Assembly (NCBI GenBank): GCA_013365365.1
Contig: JABVXU010000368.1
Location: 1-54,280, forward strand
Direction of reading: 5' to 3'
DNA length: 54,280 bases
Origin: Cruorifilaria tuberocauda
Taxonomy: Eukaryota; Nematoda; Chromadorea; Rhabditida; Onchocercidae
Shown: positions 14,401 through 26,066 of the stretch, piece after piece
Layout: every line of letters starts with the position of its first letter
Position numbering within the stretch: the stretch's first letter is position 1
Program-made: the position numbers and the translations under genes
Notes under the pieces: model-generated
Told to the model about the DNA's origin: nothing
The model's input: only the letters and a program-made list of their open reading frames with translations
Databases searched by the model: none

Positions 14401-14485
14401 AATTTAGACTTTTAAATAAGACACAATCCAGTTCTTAAATCAAAGCAATAAATATTTCAGAGGACGCAGCTTCCAGCCAGTATAG
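11438..14485 (+). CDS. ARPC2: Arp2/3 complex subunit 2 (p34-Arc)
   Basis: Structural core subunit of the seven-protein Arp2/3 complex that nucleates branched actin filaments; orthologue of C. elegans arx-4. Nine exons: 11438-11511, 12295-12388, 12588-12641, 12812-13047, 13220-13313, 13405-13534, 13746-13846, 14155-14252, 14461-14485. Together they give 301 aa; human ARPC2 has 300. Diagnostic stretches are [94 protein letters not shown] and [20 protein letters not shown]. The match runs from the initiator Met ([11 protein letters not shown]) to a short C-terminal tail ending in GRSFQPV. The sixth exon's acceptor is the only uncertain junction: TTGAAG at 13404 preserves the family alignment, while GTGAG at 13392 would add four residues (EKLK). 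Confidence 0.97.
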
Positions 14486-15942
14486 AATATATTACGCTGT
14501 GCCAAAAGGACGTCTCATTTTGACAAACGTATTTATTGCTCTTTCGATGTAATTGTAAAAGTTTATGATTTCTTTGATGGTAACACTTTACATTATTAAA
14601 CATGTAAAGAAGCAAAGTGACAAGATTTTTCACACCTCATATCTTCAATTAACATTCAAAGTTTCTTGTCGTTATTTCGTTCGGATAACATTACAAATAG
14701 TCAGGAGTAACCAACTTTCCTCAGTAAACATTATAAAGCATGAAAAAAGGAGATGGTCTTTAATTAAAAATAAGTTGTAAATAATGTAGAACAGCATTAT
14801 TTTTCGGAGAGCTGATTTCATTTTTACCAATAATAATAATATTAGTTGAAAGATTATGGCAATGGTAATATATAGACGAATGTTTTGCCTTCCACTGTGC
14901 ATGATCGATTGGTCATTGGTGTTAGAGCTTCGTTGGGCGGAAGGGTAGATTCCTCTTTTGGTTTGGTGAAATTGTTCCCCTATTTTGTGATGAGACTGAC
15001 TGCCTAACACCTGCGTAAGACGTCAGATATATTTTATTGTTGGGTGAATAGGAACAAAGAATATTCAGACATGTGACAAGTCAACTGTACATCATATAAT
15101 AAGAGTTAATATCATGTAGACATACATGGGATGATAGTACAATGGTATAATAGACAGTTTCATCATTAGCACCACTAATTGGAAAAATGGTATTGATTTA
15201 TTTAAGATTGACCGTAAAGAGATATTTATTTAAACTGTAAATGAAAGCTATCAGAATATGATGTCCTACTTTGAGCAGGAGAGCAGTGGCTTTTGTGGAC
15301 ATACTGATATAATCGTGATTCCTACAAATACAATGTTGCATTAGATGAAAAAAGGGTAGACACAGCTAAAAATATATTTATGGTTAATTGTTCACCTTTC
15401 TCAAAAGAAGATTTAAAATTTATATTTCAGAAATTAAATTTGTAGAAGCAAAGAAATGGATGACATGGAAGTAGTAATATCCCTATCGCAGCATATGTTA
15501 AATATCTGCAAATCCAAAAAATCTGTTAGCATTTTTTTCAAAGTAAAATCACGCTAATATCACATATCTTTTTTTTTCCTTTGCTATTGTATACGTATCA
15601 TGTATCATCATGTGTGATATTATTATTCCTCCTACAATAAATTGCATTCTAGAAATTTGCTTGAAGAAAATCCCTTTAAAATTTGCTTGCTTACTAAGCA
15701 CTATAAGTGCAATAAAGTGCACCATTACTAAGTGATTAATGAATTCTCTCACGTACGTCATACGTTTTGTCTGAAACTAGCGCAAAAAGGGCTGGCTCAT
15801 CTCATCATTCGTTTTATGTGTAATAATAGTTTCTGGCAGGTATGTATGTGTTCATGCGTGTATTACACCCTCTCTATACGTGTCATCTCATCAGTATATA
15901 TTTATGTATGTGTATGTGTATGTTTGTCTGTGCACGTATCAC

Positions 15943-15974
15943 TGGGATGCCACTATCGTGGGATGCCGCTATCG
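15943..15974. repeat. 16-bp tandem duplication beside an X-box
   Basis: Two adjacent copies of TGGGATGCCRCTATCG differing at a single base (A or G), followed by a partial third copy that runs to the X-box seven bases further on. The arrangement looks like a duplicated protein-binding element. Confidence 0.85.
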
Positions 15975-15981
15975 TGGATAG

Positions 15982-15994
15982 GTTGCTAGGCAAC
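15982..15994 (+). promoter_or_regulatory. RFX/DAF-19 X-box motif (dlc-1 side)
   Basis: GTTGCTAGGCAAC is a perfect inverted-repeat RFX site of the 13-base class: half-sites GTTGC and GCAAC around TAG. RFX factors (DAF-19 in nematodes) drive cilium genes. It lies about 1 kb upstream of the dlc-1 ATG, further than the roughly 50-250 bp usual for C. elegans X-boxes, but on the upstream side of a probable 5' splice acceptor. The motif is seen; use by DAF-19 is inferred. Confidence 0.7.
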
Positions 15995-16986
15995 GTGCAA
16001 TCTGATTGGCTGAAATTTCGAAGAGACATCTGTTTGTTAGCGCCTTAGCAGACATAAATGCATATAAGATTTTAGTTGAAGGTTTGTTGTGTTGAGGTGT
16101 ATATGTCTGTGTCTGTATCGCATACATATACGTATGTATGTGTCTGTCCGTCTGTCTGTCTCTTTGGCTATCTTTTAAATAGCTAACCTAACTATCAGTG
16201 ATTTTGAATTTCTCAATTACTAGCATTTCAGGCTATTTCAGGTTATTAGGTTAATTATAATTATATATTAGTTGATTAAAAATATTTGCCTATCGTGGAT
16301 TTAGCTTCAACCATATTTACTATGTAATTCTTTTAGAGTATTGTTAAGTATCATTTAATTTTAACCTGAAATTCATTTTTATGCTAATGTGATTTGGAGC
16401 TATATTGCTTGTTTGATTAAAAACAGGTTAATGTGATCAAAATTTATCGTGTTTAATAGTTTACATCTTATTGAAAGGAATTTAATTATACGTGTGTTTT
16501 TGTCAGTGCTACTTAGCTAAACTGTATTGATAGTGCAATAGATTAGATTGCATGTATGATAGATTTTATCGTTTCTTGAGTAGTGATAAGGATTTTTTGA
16601 GTTATATTACCATCCATCATCACTTTCCCTCGTTCATTCAATGGGATGAGATTATGTGAGAGGTCAGAAGCGAGCGAGCGAGTGTTTTTAGCGGGAAATT
16701 GAGGAGGAGGATTTAATTTTATTTTTCGTTGCATAGAAAGTTCTGGAATGAATGAGAAAAATTGAGGTGCATAGAGGAAATGGTATCATTCATATCAGAT
16801 GAACGATTGAAAATTCGTCAAATTCATTTTTTTTATTTTATATTTATGTATTTGTAATTTGTAAAGTGTATTTGAATTGGAATTTTTCGAACTTTTTTCC
16901 ACTTTACAATTTTCAGGACTCCGTAAATTTATTTAGCGGAAAATTCGAACGGAAAATTTTGGTAGTGCAAAAGATAGTAAGAAGAA

Positions 16987-17706
<720 letters not shown>

Positions 17707-20205
17707 CAATCTTCTTTGGTCCGTTCCTTTCATTCTTCCAAATGTTACAGTTTTGTATTATTTAAACTAGTTTTCATCTGATCTTCTGTACATCGCTGAT
17801 ATTATTGAGAGCGGCGATAATGAAATGGACCGAAATATACAGTCTTCGTGAATGTTTTTTTTTAAAGGAATGTGGAGGTTGTATTTCAAGTTTCTTTTTT
17901 GAATCTCGAATATTTATCAGGAATTTTCTGAATATTAATTTTTCAACATTTCTTGTTATTTTGAATCATTAAAAAGGGGCAAAACTAATTGCGGAAAGTC
18001 ACGCTGAATTTTTAGGATTAGTGCCTTAATTAATTTCTCTGGATACATGAGCCGAACCCATATATATGCACATACAAGAAAGAATCTCGTTACATGTGAT
18101 TTGTTTATGATTTGTTTTTTCCGTTCGCATTAGTGGATAAAATGCTCTTTGAGTGTTCTCCACTAAAAAGACGATATAAAGCAAGATTTCCGGCTTCCCA
18201 TTTACAAAATATGCAGCTAATGCACAGAATTATTGCAGCATTCTTCAATTGAATGCAATAAAATTCGAACAGTGCGTAGGAAATGTCTTCCTGATCTCCA
18301 TATTCTATAGGCATTACATACATTCTGTCGGAATATTTAATTATCTAGAAAATTCTAGGCTTTTTTCAAGGTTTCAAAGTTTGGTAATCGTCGTCTTTTG
18401 CTTTTCTGCAATATTGCTAAAGCCTTTATCCCTTCATCCCACAATTCTTCAGATTCATTGTAATAATGCCATCACCCCAAATTCTACTGTCCCAACAAAT
18501 GCACCGCTTTTTTACCTATTATAGCAATAATAAATTACTGTATAAACCCTTGTCTCTACCTTTAATACTTCCAGACATCAGCTATCGAAAAGTCTTCAGC
18601 ATGAATATGGGGTTGTATTCAATTTATACAAACAAGGTAATCTTAAGCTTCAAAAATTCCTAAACTAACTCAATTACATTTTCAATCTTTCACATTGAAA
18701 GGAAATAATGAAAGATCAAAAATGAAGAATACTTCTAATCTAACACTTATTCAATGGGAATGCAAATGGTTGCCGATAATTTTATCGATAACAAACTTTG
18801 GGAAATATTGTTTTGGTTTTATTAATAATTTTTATAATACCGATTTCTTTAACTTGCCTTTTTCGCAAATTTGAATTTGAACTCTAACACTTGTTGAAGT
18901 AGTGATCCAAAGTTCTATGTGATTATTAAAAATATAAAAATTCAGTATTATATGATTAAAAAAAATTAATGCCATGTGTAAATGAAAACAGGTGTTCGAT
19001 TAATAGAAAATAAATTTGCTCAATATGGGACAGTGCAAAAGTCACATAATGCAATAGCGATAAAAAATTTACATATTATAGAAATAATAAGTTGTAACAT
19101 GGGTTCTCATCAATGTTCATGAATTACGCGACTTCTCTATCATATTTACATATTTTCATAACTTTCATTTCTTGCATTTATTTGATATGTAATCAATTAT
19201 CCGTTCATAAGATTATAAATTACACGAATAAAAAAAAAACTCATTGAGATTACTTCAGAATTTCAAAAAACATAACTGTTTTTCTAGAAATCTAAGAGAT
19301 GGGAAAACGTAGAAATGCATATACGTTTATAAGATATTCATTCATATGTGTACATTCCCACGCGCGTAAAACATCCACAATTTTTCATATCAAAATGATA
19401 TAGAGCTGGTATAACGTTGTGCATCTTGAATGGATTATTTTTGTTTGGCAAGTTGACAAATATTGGTCATTCTGATCAAGCTTTTGGGTTAACATTCGTG
19501 GTTTCTGAAGGTTAGGATTTCCTGTTTAGGGTTCATCTTTTATGGTTTATGCTACTTTGATGCGATATTTTAGGACTGATATAAAGAATTAATCGATAAA
19601 TCATTCGATAATTTGTCAATATAACTTCCATTGATAGCATCTTTTAGGCATAACTTGAATATACGGTAGTCTCATAACGCTTCATTATTTACTGTAACTT
19701 ATCGATCTGTTAGTTAGAATATTCATAGCTGTGTATGTATTGCGTATTGTTTTAGTTAAGTCAAAGAAATATTTTATAAATTTTTTTTTCTGAAATTTTT
19801 TTAAATGATCTCGATTGTAGATCGATATATATGTATATATTCGGGGGATATATATTCAGCAAATATTACTTTTAGCTTCTTTGCATCATGTCTCTTTGCT
19901 TTCTGATTTAGAATAGATCAAATAGTAAAGTCGATATATGTGAATGTTACATAATGTTCTAGAATACAACACGGAATAGTTTTACTGTGGTATGAGATAT
20001 GAATGGATATTACGTTATTTCCGACAAAACTCAAACATTTTTTCGTGGACTTATTAATATCAAAAGAAACGATGATTTTATTTTGAATGTAAAATCTAAT
20101 TTTAATGGAAGATTTCTCACTTTTTACAACTTTTCTTCAGCATCGTTTCTCACATTCGGGTTTGTTTGTATATTTCCTACGAGCAATTGGCCGAAGAAAA
20201 TTGAA
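17707..20205. other. Intergenic region dlc-1 / p23
   Basis: No exon recognised on either strand. AT-rich sequence without notable repeats apart from a short ATATAT run near 19826-19840. Open frames at 18105-18663 lack similarity, splice context and codon character. An acceptor (TTTTCTTCAG) ends near 20140 and probably marks the 5' end of the p23 mRNA or a 5'-UTR intron. Confidence 0.5.
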
Positions 20206-21521
20206 ATGACGAATAGTACTATGGCAACGGCATTGCATCCATTAGTTCAATGGGCTCAACGTGATAAACTACTTTATTTGACCATTGAAATTGATAATGT
20301 ATCCGATCTCCAAATCACCGATAACTCTCTTCATGTCAAGTATGTTTTTTATTTATTTTTTTTAAAATAATGGGTTTCAATTCTCGCACGTTCTTATTTT
20401 TTAGATTAGATGTTTCACTATTTTGTAGTGCCGTTCTCTAACATCAGCATTTACTTCATGTATAGTTGATAATTGAGCCATAAAATCATTACTTATTTAA
20501 ATAGTCATGTCTTATCTGTTTATTAGTTTATTTCTTCAAGGTTATGCTTTACGTATTAAAGGGGCACGTACGGTGGTAATAAAGCTCTTTACGAAGCATC
20601 TTTGGATTTTTATGCTGGAGTGAAAACAGACTACCGCAAAATTCCCAGTGACAGACATTTGGAGTTGGTTATCAACAAAGAAACACCGAACTGGTGGCCA
20701 CGATTAGCTAAGAGTAATGCCAAGGTTTGCTGATTTTGTTGCAATTCCTTGCATTCCTATAGAAATACTGACGATATTTTGGTTAATTGAGAAACGACTT
20801 CACTTAAGGAAGAAAGCAGAGTAAGGAAATGAAACTGAAGAAAGCTAAGTTGCAGTGCTGCATATGCCAAACGAATAAATTCTCCATTGGTCTAGAATTC
20901 TCAGCACTTCAATCCCGAATATTCCAGTTATTTAATTATTTTTAAAGGAAAAATTATTAACCAGTAGCATATTCTGTATCCTTTTTTACAGCTCCCGTGG
21001 GTGAAGATTGATTTCAACAAATGGAGGGATGAAGATGAAGATGAGGATGATATGAATGGTGGTGATCTCGATTTCCAGAATTATATGTCGAAATTGGATG
21101 CAGGTGGTGCAGGTGCACCAAATTTGGATGATTTTGATGATGATGACGATAAAGATGAAGAGGATGAGGGTATGCTTCATTTTATTAACTGATAACTTAT
21201 TTCAGCAAAGTTCGGTTCTTTTGATTAGTCTTATAGCACTTTTTTCCCGGCAAATTTTTAGTTTCCGTAGTTAGTGGAAAAATTACTTTTATTGTACTTC
21301 TGAGCATATCTAAAGATGTGTGAAGAATGTGAGACGAAGTTTTCAGTTACATGATTTTTGTAGTGCATTTTCTAATTGCAGACATGCCAGGTCTAGAAGA
21401 TGTTGATGATAAAGAAAGTCTTGATGATGATGAAACAGGAGCAGGAACTGCGGCAGAAGAAGAAAACAAAGATAAGGTTGAAGCTGGTGATAAAAAAGAA
21501 GGGGTTGTGAAACATTCGTAA
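20206..21521 (+). CDS. daf-41: HSP90 co-chaperone p23
   Basis: p23/PTGES3 family: binds the ATP-bound, closed HSP90 dimer, slows ATP hydrolysis and stabilises client proteins in the cytosol. Four exons, 20206-20339, 20562-20724, 20992-21169 and 21382-21521, give 204 aa. A CS domain fills the first two thirds (VQWAQRDKLLYLTIEI, KALYEASLDFYAGV, LVINKETPNWWPRL). The p23 signature WPRL and PWVKIDFNKWRDEDEDED follow, then a Gly/Ala patch, an acidic tail with the conserved short motif EDMPGLED, and a charged end. Either of two ATGs could serve (20206 or 20221); the first is used here. A longer open frame reaches 19999 but a splice acceptor interrupts it near 20140, so that part is probably not coding. 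The second exon's acceptor is ATTAAAG, with a purine before AG, yet it is the junction that keeps the alignment. Confidence 0.95.
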
Positions 21522-24500
21522 ATTGCTTTCTATGATCCGTTATTTTTTTTTCTTTCACAATGTTCCAAATAATTTTAAGTAGTAGACCACACTTCTTTCT
21601 TATTTTATGCTAATTTTCATTGATCTATATCAAAAGTTTATTGATGAATTTGTGTATGCTTGTTCTCCTTTCCTGGCGCAAAAATGAGGTTATTGTTGAC
21701 CCTTATTGGTGACGTCATCAGTTATGTTAATGCTCAGTTATTATTGAACGCAATTATACAGAGAGAATGTTTTCTGATTACGAAAAATTGATTTTTGATT
21801 AAAAATATCATCTTTATATGGCACTTATCACTGAGTGGGAGGTGGAGGAGTGAGGTCTCAAGATGATTCGTTCTTCACTTGTTCTCTCATTTCGATTGAT
21901 CACTTATTGCATAAGTTGCTTAAAATTTCAGATGATTCCATTTTTTTCAAGTTGGTTAAACATGCATGCAAATATTTTTTGGAATTTCTAACCTGCTTTT
22001 AGGCAAACCATTTGTTTTGATCATCTCAATGAAGTCTAGCGCTTTGAAATGGACTCGTGCTTTGTTCCTTTTTGAGCGATTGTTAAACTTAATATTTTTT
22101 CGTTGTCTTAATATGGAGTATCGATTTCTTCAATTGCATATTATCATATTAATGAAGGAAATACTTTTTATTCATTTTCTTCCTCTTTTTATAAAATTTT
22201 GTTGAGAATAAAATGTTATTTGTTGCGGAACATCATCCATTTTAGTTGGAAGTAAATGCGTGATATAAACATATCATTAAGTATTTATATTAAAAAGATT
22301 TTTCAGGTTATTTTTTATAGTGGCATGTTGGGGTACACAGCTTGGACTGAGCTGCTGATACTTTGAATCTGTTGATTTTTTTCCCAGCTTCCGTTTTCGC
22401 TTTGTTTTTTCGCCTCTTTGGTCTAGACTCAAATTTCCCTTCACCGGACGTTTTGAATGGTTCTCAGATTATTAAGATAAGGGGGAGGAGTATTGATTGA
22501 CAGAGAATTTTTAAAAGATGAAGATGAATATGGACGGACTTGACAAGTGAGACATTCTAATTGTATCTGGAAGTGACTACTAATAAGTCATCCATCAGAG
22601 TATTTTCCTTTTAATCAGGCTATTGGTTAACCTTTGCACAATAGTTTTCCATTTTCAGAACATGAAAAGCTACTTAGGTGAAGTTATTCTTAGTAATTCC
22701 CTATTTTCAATGAATAGAATGGTTGATACTTGCTGATTTTATGTTTGAATTGGTGAAATATCTTGTGATGGGAAATAATTTGCGTCGACTGTTTTTTATC
22801 GAAAAAGAGTGGAAAGATTGCTTAGAATTCTTGCGACTACCTTTATCATTGTTGAACCTTGCTGAAGGGAAGAAAGCTGGAGGATTATACTACTGGAGCT
22901 TAGTGTCATTCATTCACTATTCACTCAGAAAAATTTGGACTAAATGGTTTAGATTGAAAGTCAACGCTTTCTCGTAATGATACTGTGTGTATGATCAGTT
23001 GGTAATCTACCACTGAATATAAATGTTAGACGATTGGACTTTCTATCTCATCATTCTGTCATTTCATGAAAAATTAGGAAGTTTTTGTAAATTCTACGTT
23101 TTTCTTCTATAAATCAGGATTTTGTAAAGTTGTATTGAAGTTGTGAAATATTTGAAAATTTCATTGCTAGACATCAGTGATTTCATTTAACAAAGTTCGG
23201 AAAACAAAGTCATTAGTTAACAGAAAGACTAAAACGATAATTTCAGATTCAGGATTTCCTTTATTGTTATCCAGGATACATTTTATTTCATGGAATAAAA
23301 TTTATTTCACAAAAATTTTTTTTATTTCACATTTTAATTATGAATACGGGTCATACTTGCGGGAAAAGAAAGTTGATGAATTTTCAAAACTATTCAACAC
23401 TCTTAGTTTATTTGAAAATTAGAATATAGTTGTTTCATAATACATGAAGGTATGGTGGAACCTTGGGTTAAAACGCTATTCAAATGGTGATCATTGATGA
23501 TCAGTAGCGTTTCATTTATTTCCATTATTTTGCAAAACAATTAAGAACAATGAAAGGTTTCTTCTTTTTTTTTCCATACATATTATTTTGTTCATCGTTT
23601 TCTCTTCCATTTTTTTTTGCTAAAATTGTAGTAAATCATTTTAAAGGGATACTATATAAACCGTTGTAATTAACATCAACAAGATAAGATGCTTGCAGTA
23701 ATTTATTTTGAATCTAAATTGACAAAGATAGCAGCAATAAGAAAGAAACAAACAAACAAACAAAAGAATGTAATAGTTAAGGTAGGCTTGTAGTGGAGTA
23801 CAGGACAGTGATGATGTATTGATTATATTTTAAAGATTCTAGTGCTCTTATTGTAGTTGTATTTGTATTTGCTGTTATTGCTGTACTTCTATTTTGAGAG
23901 CATTTCAAGTATACCTACTACATCTATAATTTCTATTACACATATATTTACTCTACATTTCTTCCTTTTCTCCTCTTAATCTTTCTAATCTGATTCTCTT
24001 CAATTGACGTATCTTTACTGGGTTAATTGTATTTCCATCATAGTATAAAGTTTACCCATTAAATCACTCTGCCTTTCTTCCTTTCTCTTCTTATCCTTCT
24101 CCCTCATTTCCTCTTCGTTCTCATCATTCTATCTATTTTCTCTTATATATTTTATGATTCTTACTACTTTCTCCTTTGGTACATAATAACCGATCGGGAA
24201 CTATAACATTTCTACCTCTATCGATGGCTCAATTCACATTAATTCTGGCATCACTCCAATAATGAATAAAATTTTTAACTATAACTAGCAAATATGATGA
24301 TGATGATGATGATAATAACGGTAAGTGTTGTGTATGTATCAATTTGTTTGTATGCTTCTATACATATTTGTATGTATGTATGTATGTCTACGTATGTGCA
24401 TGTATGTGTTCGTATATATCTGCGTTGTATATGGTGATGTGTGTTTGCGTGTGGTTTTGATATGATTTTGTTGATTTATTCACACTTCATTTTATTCTTT

Positions 24501-26066
24501 TAATTTAATTTATAAATGAAATTTTTCTTTTATGACATATTTGGTGGATTTTTAACAAAAAATTATTTTAATGTTTAAATTAAATTAAACGTTCAATATT
24601 TATACAAATGTTAGATATAAAATTAAATAATTTTTCATCATTTTTGCAAGAATTTAGTTAATATTTTCTTAATCCTTCACTGTTTTTTTTTTGTTTTTAA
24701 ATAACATGGAAATTTTTCTTTTAAAGAAATTGATAAAAATAAAATGATTAGTTTTAAATTAATGGTGTATATTGCGATTAAATTTATCTTTTAATGAAGA
24801 CAATAGAAAAGCTTTTTATTTACTCTTTTTCTTTTTTTTACTTATTTTTTATATTCATATCATATCATTGCTGCATATCTCGTGCTTTTTCTTCATTTCA
24901 TCATTGAAACGGATAATAAAGCTAAGTTAGGAATGCATTTCGAATATACATATATGCACGAGAAATTCCAAGGAAACAACAGGACTAGACATTTGTACTT
25001 TATTTTTAGATGTTTTCTTTTCATGCTCTTGTCTATTGGCAAAGTTACTTAGAATAGATAATTTTAGATTCAAATCGAATATCTAAAAATTTATCAAAAA
25101 AATTTGCTCTGAACTAATTATCATAAAAAATTCAAAAGATCAAACAAAATGTCTTTTATCTGTGTGAGATCGTCGTAGTAAAGTTTATGGCACTTTTTCC
25201 CCCGTGTTTTTGAATTGATTCTCAATTTTTCAATAATTAGGAACAATTGGAAATTGAAAACTGACAATATTTATATATTTGTGATGTTTTAAGGACTAAA
25301 ATTTTGATTCTCACAATTTTAAGGGATTAAAATTTGGAATAAATCTATGGCAGTTGCTCATATACATGAGTCAAATCTTGTAAAAGAGTGATATTCGATA
25401 TTTAACTCCAATCTTTTCTTGCCTACTCAATATCTTTGTGTAATGCAAGGAATTCTATCCTATTTTACAAATACAAATGATTGAAGTTTCTTTACTGAGC
25501 AACATTAAGGTGATTGTATTAAGAAAGATTCCGGTTTAATTTCCCGTAGTTTTTATTGAGAACCTTCCAAATTTCTTGATTAATGAACCTTTGATGGGAA
25601 TAGATTGATACGGAAGAATGAGTAAGATAAAGATGAGATGGTGATGATAATAATACATTCAATGTTATATATAATGTTATTATTGGTGTAATTGTTGATT
25701 TTGCACTTTAAAAATCAGCAGTTACACTATACACCATTGGATATCATATGAGAAAACGGCACCCATTTCGTTCAATATTGGAATGATGTGTAAATTTCCT
25801 TTTATGGATGTTAGAGTACAACTGAACTTTTTTGATGGTTAAATTCGATTAATGACTTCAAAAAAAGATCGCGCAACCATGTATCCCTTCAACTATTAGA
25901 GATTTCTGATTTTTATTGTTTCAGATATTTTATAGAATTTAAATCGTTATGTCAATGTTTTTTTAACATTTGCGTCCTTCATTTTACATTTTTGCCTTAG
26001 CTAAATTTCGGAATTATTAATTGCATTTTCAGAAGCTAACAATTTCCACACGATAGCATTTTGTGA
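21522..26066. other. Long intergenic region p23 / eIF4B
   Basis: About 4.5 kb with no supported gene. A perfect CRE-type palindrome TGACGTCA lies at 21710-21717. GAT repeats (about 24291-24316) and TATG repeats (about 24352-24416) are present. Open frames at 21966-22205, 22723-22977 and 23177-23422 show no family resemblance. A splice acceptor (GCATTTTCAG) ends near 26033, 34 bases before the eIF4B ATG. Confidence 0.5.

Larger units (their letters stand above)
14486..16986. other. Intergenic region upstream of dlc-1
   Basis: No gene recognised. A more complex, less AT-rich island lies at about 14880-15030. TATG/GTCT-type simple sequence occurs at about 15838-15935 and 16096-16162. A 16-bp tandem repeat at 15943-15974 abuts an X-box (15982-15994) and an inverted CCAAT word (GATTGGC, about 16003-16009). 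A splice acceptor (ACAATTTTCAG) ends at about 16917, 70 bases before the dlc-1 ATG, and may be a trans-splice site or end a 5'-UTR intron. Confidence 0.6.

Noticed and set aside
19999..20205. Extending p23 to an upstream ATG in the same open frame
   Set aside because: The extra 69 residues have no p23 similarity and a strong acceptor (TTTTCTTCAG) lies inside.
20216..20228. X-box-like GTACTATGGCAAC at the p23 start
   Set aside because: Only one half-site fits; ATGGCAAC is the start of the p23 coding sequence (Met-Ala-Thr), so the match is probably chance.
22723..22977. 84-codon plus-strand frame between p23 and eIF4B
   Set aside because: More protein-like than most, but it shows no recognisable motif, no flanking exons and no splice-consistent extension.
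25533..25552. GGTTTAATT followed by CCCGTAG, resembling the start of the nematode SL1 leader
   Set aside because: Diverges from SL1 after nine bases and is not followed by a donor and Sm-site arrangement.
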